Source: Nitrososphaeraceae archaeon
GTDB taxonomy: Archaea > Thermoproteota > Nitrososphaeria > Nitrososphaerales > Nitrososphaeraceae
Direction: 5' to 3'
Assembly: GCA_025936955.1 (NCBI GenBank)
Contig: JAICSL010000028.1
Coordinates: 1-11,171, forward strand
Length of the DNA stretch: 11,171 nucleotides
Part shown: positions 5,509 to 11,171 of the stretch, in pieces
Layout: the number at the start of each line of letters is the position of its first letter
Numbering within the stretch: position 1 is the first letter of the stretch
Position numbers and translations under genes: made by a program
The notes under the pieces: model-generated
Seen by the model: the letters and a program-made list of their open reading frames with translations, nothing else
Database searches by the model: none
What the model was told of the DNA's origin: nothing

Positions 5509-6570
5509 CTACCCTGCTGAAATTGCTTTTATCAATACATAATCAATAATTTCTTTTTGAGATGAATCTTTCATCTTCAATGCTGAAATATAGATAATCC
5601 TCTCCAGACACTCAATAAACATGGATTTTGTAAGTGGAAGTACCTTTGTATTAAGTCTTTGTTTGAGTAATTTCCTATTTTCAATGTAATAATTCGCGCA
5701 TGGCTCATAGACATTGTGTCCTATATGCTGAAGTTCTTGAATCTCAAAGCCCTCTAAGTGCATTATTGTTTTTAGATTCTCCAAATTATAATGCTCAGAT
5801 CTCCAAGTAAAATAAAGGATTCCAAGTTTTGCAAGCTGCATCAAAGTTTGACGAGAAATATTTGAACCTATAATTGGAATTCCAACTACAATTAATCCGC
5901 CAGGTTTTAGCACTCGTTTAGACTCCCTGAAAAATTGAGATAATGATTTAAAATGTTGTGCTGATTCTAAAGCAATTATTCTGTCAACACAGTTATTCGC
6001 AAAAGGTAATATCGTTGCAGTAGCATTTACTAACGATATTACGGTGTTAGAGCTACTTGGCTTATATTTTACTTTAGTGTTGACCATATCATAAGATAAA
6101 TCTTCAGTTATTGGTACAAATGGAAAAGTTATATCTTTTGCAGCTGCATGTAATTGGTTGGAATTAATATCAACACAAATAATATCTAAAAGATTGTTCT
6201 TATATCTCGAGTTCCAAAGTACTGCTGGAGTGGAAAATCCACTTCCAATGTCTATGACTCTTTTTGCGAATTGCAAATTAGCAAATTCTCCTACCAGTCT
6301 GCAGAATTCTATCTGAGCTTCCAAAGGAATACGAGTAGATTGAGTCCAGTAACCAAAGTTAAGCATATTATAATTATTGTTATCTAGTGCCAGCTGCACA
6401 AATGGTGTTATGGAATCATACAGCTCAACTATATCCTTTTCATTTCTTCTATTTAACCATAAGATAGACTTTAAAGACTTGAGCAAGAAAATCAAAACTT
6501 TGTAATTAACGTAATTAGTTAGGAAGTAATATAAAATATTCGAATGTCTTAATAGGGTAATTAACCTCAC
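5509..6570 (-). CDS. Class I SAM-dependent methyltransferase
   Basis: A 353-residue cytoplasmic enzyme with the class I methyltransferase core: motif I VIDIGSGFST (105-114) binding SAM, the acidic end of beta2 at ICVDIN (Asp134), the post-motif II segment LPFANNCVDRIIALESAQHF (188-207), and motif III LKPGGLIVVGIP (221-232). The region before the core (YDSITPFVQLALDNNNY, then MLNFGYW) and SEHYNLENLK after it place it near UbiE/tocopherol-type small-molecule methyltransferases; the substrate cannot be told. The C-terminal 120 residues (YEPCANYYIENRK, SQKEIIDYVLIKAIS) are a lineage-specific extension. The start is uncertain: an in-frame stop lies just upstream of GTG 6570, there is no ATG before Met69, and TTG at 6495 would remove 25 hydrophobic residues that are not needed for the fold. 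It stands alone, with about 200 bases to each neighbour. Confidence 0.85.
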   Translation of the reverse strand: MRLITLLRHSNILYYFLTNYVNYKVLIFLLKSLKSILWLNRRNEKDIVELYDSITPFVQLALDNNNYNMLNFGYWTQSTRIPLEAQIEFCRLVGEFANLQFAKRVIDIGSGFSTPAVLWNSRYKNNLLDIICVDINSNQLHAAAKDITFPFVPITEDLSYDMVNTKVKYKPSSSNTVISLVNATATILPFANNCVDRIIALESAQHFKSLSQFFRESKRVLKPGGLIVVGIPIIGSNISRQTLMQLAKLGILYFTWRSEHYNLENLKTIMHLEGFEIQELQHIGHNVYEPCANYYIENRKLLKQRLNTKVLPLTKSMFIECLERIIYISALKMKDSSQKEIIDYVLIKAISAG

Positions 6571-6738
6571 GATGTTAGTTTAACTGTTGATAACTTACAT
6601 CAAAAATAAAAAAGAAGATTTGTACCTTGGAATAGAGTATGTAAAATCGAGTACAATTAAGCTTCTATTGACAATGTCAGTTAACATGGTTAATCATTGT
6701 TTATCTTACATGATTGATTAGAGTAGATCGGGTAAAAA

Positions 6739-6990
6739 ATGAATATAGCAAATATGGAAGAGCCTTTGAAGGTTGTAGCCAAGACCTGTGGCTGTAAAGA
6801 GAAAGAGAAGAAAGTTACTTACTCCTTTATAGATGATCCCCATGGTCTTTGTATTGATAAAAAGAACATTATCTACGCTGAAGTTGAAGCATGTGAGCGA
6901 CTCCTGAAATATACTGCAGATAAGACAGAAGAACAAACCATAAAAAAAGAAATAGATGATTTAAAGATGACGCTTGATCTAATGCCTTGA
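6739..6990 (+). CDS. Small conserved-looking hypothetical protein with CGC motif
   Basis: An 83-residue soluble protein of unknown function. It has Cys17-Gly-Cys19 within KTCGCKEKEKK, a middle segment FIDDPHGLCIDKKNIIYAEV (His35, Cys38), a further Cys52 in EACERLLKY, and a charged C-terminal helix (TEEQTIKKEIDDLKMTLDLM). The four Cys plus His could bind a metal or form disulfides, but the spacing matches no family I know. The strong helix pattern and absence of low-complexity bias indicate a real gene, and I have the impression that related small proteins occur in other Nitrososphaera genomes. TTTATC at 6700-6705 may be its TATA box. It diverges from the methyltransferase and ends 2 bases before a perfect AT palindrome. 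Confidence 0.7.
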   Translation: MNIANMEEPLKVVAKTCGCKEKEKKVTYSFIDDPHGLCIDKKNIIYAEVEACERLLKYTADKTEEQTIKKEIDDLKMTLDLMP

Positions 6991-6992
6991 TT

Positions 6993-7016
6993 AATTAAAT
7001 AATTAATTATTTAATT
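6993..7016. repeat. Perfect 24-bp AT palindrome after the stop codon
   Basis: The half-site AATTAAATAATT is followed directly by its reverse complement, giving two 12-base arms with no spacer, made only of A and T. It begins 2 bases after the TGA of the 83-residue gene. It could form a cruciform, help end transcription on either strand, or bind a dimeric protein. In so AT-rich a genome a chance origin is possible, though 12 bp arms are long. Confidence 0.7.
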
Positions 7017-7496
7017 TGTGGATGTATAGTTTGTTAAATAGCGCTAATGACAACAAATCACTAACTATAGAGTTATAGAATAATAAAAATAAAACTGTAA
7101 TATATTGGCACTGATATCATTATATATTCACATGCTAATGCCTTGTTGGTATCTTTCCTAATACCGTTTCTAAAAATATTCCGTATTGTATTCTATATAT
7201 GGCGAAATTTTCCTCAGTATATTTGAATCAGTATCAACAACAGTATCGAACCTTAACAACAATATAAACTTGGAGTCATATAAGAAAAGTTATAGATCAC
7301 AGCCAAAGATCATCATACAATCTAATCGGTTGAAGTAGTCAGAAACAGAATGATGCTGCAGGTTGATAGAAAAGATCGATTTTTTCTGAAAGAATCTTAG
7401 TATAGATTAAGATAATGATTGAATGGCCAGCTGATTATTAACAAAATCTTTTTATTCTAACATTCCAAGTTTATCCAGAATAAAGGATGTAAGCAT
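7017..7496. other. Intergenic stretch upstream of DUF2182 gene
   Basis: About 480 AT-rich bases without a supported gene. A 22-residue frame at 7199-7267 (MAKFSSVYLNQYQQQYRTLT...) and a second frame over 7217-7341 are too weak to call. Close to 7497 there are candidate promoter parts: CTTTTTATT near 7448 and AAGGATG about 8 bases before the start codon. Confidence 0.45.
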
Positions 7497-8468
7497 ATGG
7501 ATAGAATCCGGAAAATTATTCTTATTTCAATAATAGCAGTTGCAGCTATTTCTTGGATATTATCGAAAGATCAACCTAATATGATGGTAGCTATGATGGA
7601 TTACAATCCTGTTGCAATTTTATTATTTACTATCAGCTGGACAATTGGAATGACTGCAATGATGTTCCCTGCAATTACTCCGATGGTTTTACTTTACAAT
7701 AGATTGTTAAAAAGGGATAGTGATGATAATACTGTTGGTAAAGATATCCAGTTTTCACAGCCTTCAGTATGTGTAGAATGCGATGACTTTAACACAACTA
7801 CCAATAGAGGAAACAAGTCATCCTCGTTACTATCAATTTTTACTAGTTCCATCAACATAATCTTCTTTGTATGCTCTTACCTTTTAGTGTGGGCTCTGAC
7901 AGGGATTGTGCTTCTTTTGACTTGGTCCGTCCCAGTAAACCAATTCTTTACACATTTTGAAACCCAACAGCTCCAAATAGTTTATGGAATTGTGCTGATT
8001 ACATCTGGGGCATATCAATTTAGTTCCTTAAAAGCAAGGTGTCTTGGATATTGCGAGTCTCCACTTAGTTTCTTTATGAGAAGATGGAGTAGTGGGACAA
8101 TCGGTGCATTAAAGATGGGAACATATCATGGTCTTTACTGTCTTGGCTGCTGTTGGCCATATTTTCTTCTTATGGTAGCCCTAGGTTGGATGAATTTGCT
8201 GTGGATGATATTATTTGCAGGTGTTATTTTTGGAGAAAAGATATGGTCTAAAGGAATATGGATTTCCAGAAGTGCAGGAATAGGTCTTGTAATCGTTGGG
8301 ATAATGGCGATATTTGGCATATTAATAATTCCAACTGATATGAATAATAATAAGACTGGTAATACTGATTATTCTTTGCATACAGATAATATGAATATGG
8401 ATATGGATAAGAGCAAAAATACAAATGTTAAGAAGCCAACACAAACAATAACGATGCTAAATGAATAG
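7497..8468 (+). CDS. DUF2182 predicted metal-binding membrane protein
   Basis: A 323-residue polytopic membrane protein of the DUF2182 family (predicted metal-binding integral membrane proteins). Family marks are all present: WTIGMTAMMFP (48-58) in helix 2, KARCLGYCESP (179-189) on a loop, GALKMGTYHGLYCLGCCW (203-220) and GWMNLLWM (230-237) followed by Glu247-Lys248. The paired Cys and His211 are the presumed metal ligands; the transported or bound metal is unknown. Hydrophobic spans lie at about 5-22, 40-65, 117-142, 158-176, 213-232, 233-247 and 258-280. Two unusual parts: a hydrophilic insert (70-110) between helices 2 and 3 carrying VCVEC (Cys92, Cys95), and a long polar tail with HTDNMNMDMDK (295-305). 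DUF1326 proteins, frequent partners in bacteria, are not adjacent. The start has AAGGATG about 8 bases upstream. Confidence 0.93.
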   Translation: MDRIRKIILISIIAVAAISWILSKDQPNMMVAMMDYNPVAILLFTISWTIGMTAMMFPAITPMVLLYNRLLKRDSDDNTVGKDIQFSQPSVCVECDDFNTTTNRGNKSSSLLSIFTSSINIIFFVCSYLLVWALTGIVLLLTWSVPVNQFFTHFETQQLQIVYGIVLITSGAYQFSSLKARCLGYCESPLSFFMRRWSSGTIGALKMGTYHGLYCLGCCWPYFLLMVALGWMNLLWMILFAGVIFGEKIWSKGIWISRSAGIGLVIVGIMAIFGILIIPTDMNNNKTGNTDYSLHTDNMNMDMDKSKNTNVKKPTQTITMLNE

Positions 8469-8678
8469 TATGCAGTATAAAAAAAATGAACCTGTTTTGA
8501 TATAAGAAAATTGTAGTCGATTGCAATACAAGGTTTGTATCAGAAGAATAAATCTAAACAGAAGATAAATGATTATAATCAAAAAGAGGCATGAACACAT
8601 CCAACATATGACAGACAATTTTTCTAAGATAAATAGTATATACTTTATAGATCACTTCATTCGAAGATCAGATGCCTA
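8469..8678. other. Intergenic stretch, nothing recognised
   Basis: AT-rich, with stops in all frames. A small hairpin, ATACAA-GGT-TTGTAT (8526-8540), lies about 60 bases after the DUF2182 stop and could mark its 3' end; there is no T-run following it on the plus strand. Confidence 0.4.
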
Positions 8679-8905
8679 TTACATTTGGCTTTTCTTTCCC
8701 TTTTAAAACCCTGCTTCCTCCTTATTTGCGACTGACTTTCAAATTGCAGCAATTACTTCATGTTCTACCTCCTCATTTCCAAGTAGTTTTATATTCTTTA
8801 GAGTTTACCAGCATTATCAAATACCTTTGCATTAGACATACAACCAACAATCTCCATGATCATTTGCTTGTCCGATGGTATGATAGGATTAAGCCAGATA
8901 AAATA
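8679..8905 (-). pseudogene. Decayed unidentified gene
   Basis: The complement reads as protein in successive frames: FIWLNPIIPSDKQMIMEIVG, CMSNAKVFDNAGKL then a stop; after a shift LKNIKLLGNEEVEHEVIAAI, a TGA, KSVANKEEAGF, a TAA and KGKKSQM. Codon choice and residue mix resemble the real genes here, and the stops are single-base changes from sense codons, as in a recent pseudogene. I cannot name the family: there is no catalytic motif, and the remaining 70 or so residues are helical and charged. The plus-strand open frame at 8672-8908 is its antisense shadow, Leu/Phe/Pro-rich as such shadows are. Confidence 0.45.
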
Positions 8906-9188
8906 TAGATTGTTTTGTAATACTTGAAAGGGTTTATTTTATTTGGAAAGTGAGATATATGTCTGCTGTTTCCTTCGTTATTTTTAGATTCAATAACATC
9001 TATGAGTATAACATTCAATGATAAGTTTACCATAGAATTTCGAGGGCATTCTTGAAAGATCTATCTTTTTTTGGTGTCTTTCATATCCAGATAAGCCATA
9101 AAAGTGATTATAGAATGGAGCGGATTAGCATAATAAATGGATTAATACGAATACAAACTCTACTTCCTAGATAATAAAAGATATTACG
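8906..9188. other. Intergenic stretch upstream of the kinase
   Basis: No gene supported. It contains a T-run (CTTTTTTT near 9065) and ends in an A/T-rich segment (ATAATAAAAG near 9171) that may serve as the kinase promoter. Confidence 0.4.
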
Positions 9189-9212
9189 ATGCCAAGGTTA
9201 TCAAAAATATGA
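9189..9212 (+). CDS. Possible leader peptide (uORF), 7 codons
   Basis: ATG CCA AGG TTA TCA AAA ATA TGA encodes MPRLSKI. Its TGA overlaps the kinase start codon as ATGA, the usual geometry of translational coupling. It also contains an AGG that could act as a weak ribosome binding site. With only 7 codons it may be chance; whether the transcript begins upstream of it is not known. Confidence 0.25.
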   Translation: MPRLSKI

Positions 9213-10798
9213 CCAAAGTAACTACAATCAAGTCAAGGCTTATTATAGCATTTGTGACTATTGCGCTATTTGTAGTAATTGTAGGAGTAGTAGGTATTTT
9301 AAATTCACTGCAAATTAAAGCCGCTTTTGATGTAGCTGCAAATAGAAGCTTGCCAGAACTTTTAGTTTTGCGTAACATACAATCCTCAGTTAATAAAATA
9401 TCATCAGATGTTGTAGGTTTTGCATTGATAAGTCCCGTGACAAAGTTATTGCATCAAGAAAAAATGCAGCAGATAATACAGGATAGCAAGACGCTAACCG
9501 TATTAGTAACTCAACTAAATAATATAGTTGTAGATGATAAGAAAGAAAATACCGAAACTTTTATTGTGCTTAAGTATTTGACATCAGCATATTCTTCTAT
9601 TTCTTTACAATTGATCAGTTCAAAAGATAATGGACTAGACGACCAATCTATCTTAAATCTAATCTCAACTGCTGACGATATCCGTAGCGAAATAGAGACT
9701 ACAATAAACAAAAGGATCAATACGGAAAACGCTGAACTTCACAACGAAATTACAAAAGCTAATGGGTTTATCCTCATTCAACAAGAGGAAATTATTATTG
9801 TTAGTGTTATTGCATGTGTGGCGTCACTTATTATCGGTAGACACATATCTCTAAATTCAATTATTAAACCACTTTTAAGGTTAAAACAAGCAACAATACA
9901 GATGACTCGTGGTGATTTTGGTTTTGATGAAATGGAAAGCAATGTACGAGCTGACGAAATAGGCGAATTATCAATGCAATTTGATAACATGAGACAAATC
10001 CTAAATCAACGGAAAAAACAATTGGAATCATCTAATAAACAACTTTCTTTAGCTTATGAGCAACTAAAAGAGCATGATAAAATGCAACGAGATTTCATAA
10101 ATATTGCTGCACATGAACTTAGGACGCCTATAGAGCCACTTCTATTGGGCTCAGAGGAACTAAAACAGATATTACCTAATGACGAGATCGTTTCAATAAT
10201 ATTTAGAAATGCAAAAAGACTTCAAGCCTTAGCTAATAATATATTAGATGCTTCAAGAATTGAAAGTAGTATATTCAAGCTCTACAAAGAACATGTTAAT
10301 ATTAAAGACATAATATCAAATGCATTACTAGCAGTGGACGGTCCTAATGGAGACAAAGTAAAGATAATGTATAAACCCAAAGATTTCTTTCTTGAAGCAG
10401 ATAAAGATAGAATAACTCAGGTCATTTCGAATCTATTACGCAATGCTATAGTATTCACAAAGGAAGGAACAATATTTGTAAATGTAGAAGATGAAAAAAA
10501 TAATCAGGACCAGGCATTAATAATTAGCATAAAAGATACTGGGAGCGGTATTGATCCCGAAATATACCCTAGGCTTTTCACAAAATTTGCTACAAAGTCT
10601 GAAACAGGAACAGGACTTGGTTTGTTTATCTGTAAAAGCATAATAGAAGCACATGGCGGCAAGATCTGGGCCCAAAATAATGTTGATGGTAAAGGAGCTG
10701 TATTCGCAATTAGACTCCCAATTACTAGCAATAAAGGTCCAGGAGGTTACACCTCAGCAGTAGTAATAGATGCGAATCTTTTTCCAAATCAAAAATAA
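9209..10798 (+). CDS. Membrane sensor histidine kinase
   Basis: A 529-residue two-component kinase. Helix 1 (about 10-31), an extracytoplasmic helical sensor resembling a four-helix bundle (32-192), helix 2 (194-212), a HAMP linker (about 213-266, with the ADEIGELSMQFDNM motif), a coiled coil (267-292), a HisKA dimerisation domain with H-box FINIAAHELRTPIEPLLLGS (His302 phosphorylated), and an ATPase domain with N-box SNLLRNA (Asn408, Asn412), G1 DTGSG (443-447), F-box RLFTKF (455-460) and G2 ETGTGLGLFI (465-474). All catalytic residues are present, so it should be active. An 18-residue tail (GGYTSAVVIDANLFPNQK) follows the ATPase domain. The signal is unknown and no response regulator is adjacent, so it is an orphan within this window. 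The ATG at 9209 overlaps the stop of a 7-codon upstream ORF. Confidence 0.95.
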   Translation: MTKVTTIKSRLIIAFVTIALFVVIVGVVGILNSLQIKAAFDVAANRSLPELLVLRNIQSSVNKISSDVVGFALISPVTKLLHQEKMQQIIQDSKTLTVLVTQLNNIVVDDKKENTETFIVLKYLTSAYSSISLQLISSKDNGLDDQSILNLISTADDIRSEIETTINKRINTENAELHNEITKANGFILIQQEEIIIVSVIACVASLIIGRHISLNSIIKPLLRLKQATIQMTRGDFGFDEMESNVRADEIGELSMQFDNMRQILNQRKKQLESSNKQLSLAYEQLKEHDKMQRDFINIAAHELRTPIEPLLLGSEELKQILPNDEIVSIIFRNAKRLQALANNILDASRIESSIFKLYKEHVNIKDIISNALLAVDGPNGDKVKIMYKPKDFFLEADKDRITQVISNLLRNAIVFTKEGTIFVNVEDEKNNQDQALIISIKDTGSGIDPEIYPRLFTKFATKSETGTGLGLFICKSIIEAHGGKIWAQNNVDGKGAVFAIRLPITSNKGPGGYTSAVVIDANLFPNQK

Positions 10799-10930
10799 AT
10801 ATTCAATAACATATTAACAGAAACTGAAGCAACAAACAAAAATATTATCTGAAATAATGATATATGACGTACGATTTGTCTTCATTAGATGAGTAACATG
10901 TCGTCATCTCTGTCAATTCGTATAGATAAC

Positions 10931-10938
10931 TTTATGAA
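10931..10938 (+). promoter_or_regulatory. TATA-like box of the ferritin-like gene
   Basis: TTTATGAA centred 25-26 bp upstream of ATG 10960, with no Shine-Dalgarno sequence, fitting a leaderless transcript. Confidence 0.45.
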
Positions 10939-10959
10939 GATGCAAATGAACGATAGCCT

Positions 10960-11171
10960 ATGTCAAAAAATTCTGAACCAGCAGATGCTGAGAGAGCATC
11001 ATCCTCAGTCAAAAACGAAATAATCACAGGATTAAATGAAGATTTAGCCAGGGAGTACAAAGCAATTATCCAATACGTCGTATTCAGTAATACGTTGAAG
11101 GGAGCTGAATATGGAGATATCGCAGATCAGCTAAAAAAGCATGCATCACAGGAGCTAGCACATGCATTAGA
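10960..11171 (+). CDS. Ferritin-like (bacterioferritin/Dps type) protein, N-terminal part
   Basis: The frame runs from ATG 10960 to the window edge: 70 complete codons, no stop. After a polar start (SKNSEPADAERASSSVKNE) comes the first helix of a ferritin-like four-helix bundle, IITGLNEDLAREYKAIIQYV, with Glu32 at the place of the first di-iron ligand, then the second helix DIADQLKKHASQELAHAL, with Glu65-x2-His68, the E-x-x-H ligand pair. Proteins of this class oxidise and store iron or detoxify peroxide in the cytoplasm; thaumarchaea commonly carry such ferritin-like proteins. The remaining two helices lie outside the window, so ferritin, Dps-like and rubrerythrin-like types cannot be separated. 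It is about 160 bases after the kinase with its own TATA-like box, so it is probably a separate unit. Confidence 0.85.
   Translation, partial: MSKNSEPADAERASSSVKNEIITGLNEDLAREYKAIIQYVVFSNTLKGAEYGDIADQLKKHASQELAHAL

Noticed and set aside
6718..6936. Minus-strand frame of 72 codons with Cys and Phe
   Set aside because: Antisense to the 83-residue gene, which has better composition and an upstream TATA-like element.
7199..7267. 22-residue ATG frame MAKFSSVYLNQYQQQYR...
   Set aside because: No promoter at the right spacing, no ribosome binding site, and low-complexity Tyr/Gln content.
8135..8320. Minus-strand frame within the DUF2182 gene
   Set aside because: Shadow of a strongly recognised membrane protein.
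8672..8908. Plus-strand frame of 78 codons
   Set aside because: The minus strand carries the protein-like text; the plus product is a Leu/Pro/Phe-rich shadow.
9511..10731. Several minus-strand frames inside the kinase gene
   Set aside because: Antisense shadows of a kinase with every catalytic motif in place.
1..11171. CRISPR array, transposon or phage module
   Set aside because: No regularly spaced repeats, transposase, integrase or structural phage gene seen on either strand.

Overview
The window looks like a chromosomal segment of an AT-rich soil-type ammonia-oxidising archaeon of the Nitrososphaerota (Thaumarchaeota), most like Nitrososphaera or Nitrosocosmicus. The reasons are: TATA boxes about 25 bp upstream of start codons with no leader (leaderless transcription), a few Shine-Dalgarno-led genes, a thaumarchaeal-style P-II protein, a ferritin-like protein, a HELRTP-type sensor histidine kinase, a DUF2182 membrane protein, and several small membrane or secreted proteins of the sort common in that phylum. 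This assignment is inferred from protein style; no rRNA or other marker is present.

Layout. 1-750: a 48-residue C2H2 zinc-finger microprotein gene (minus, leaderless) and the C-terminal remnant of a RidA-family gene (minus). 753-1139: a four-helix membrane protein. 1150-1820: a frameshifted remnant of a BNR/sialidase-like repeat protein, then a small locally GC-rich segment that could fold as RNA. 1819-2193: a divergent P-II signalling protein (minus) with TATA box and ribosome binding site. 2693-3436: a secreted protein with two CPNG repeats and a conserved C-terminal domain. 3557-3754: a small leaderless gene with an inverted repeat at its transcription start. 3755-4707: gene-poor, with two decayed genes (one a TPR fragment) and a 19-bp tandem repeat. 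4708-5304 (minus): a two-helix membrane-anchored protein. 5509-6570 (minus): a SAM-dependent methyltransferase. 6739-6990: a small Cys-containing protein followed by a perfect AT palindrome. 7497-8468: a DUF2182 membrane protein. 8679-8905: another decayed gene (minus). 9209-10798: a membrane histidine kinase with a 7-codon upstream ORF. 10960 to the end: a ferritin-like protein cut by the window edge.

Only a little over half the window is intact coding sequence, and at least four or five stretches of the rest are recognisable or probable gene corpses. Nearly every gene seems to have its own promoter, and I see no clear multi-gene operon. Functionally the set is accessory: surface or secreted proteins, signalling (P-II, kinase, zinc finger), a possible metal theme (DUF2182 with a Met-rich tail, ferritin), and one methyltransferase of unknown substrate. 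I do not see a coherent new multi-gene system. The most notable items are the hidden zinc-finger microprotein, the cluster of pseudogenes, the P-II variant lacking the usual T-loop, and the possible leader peptide coupled to the kinase.
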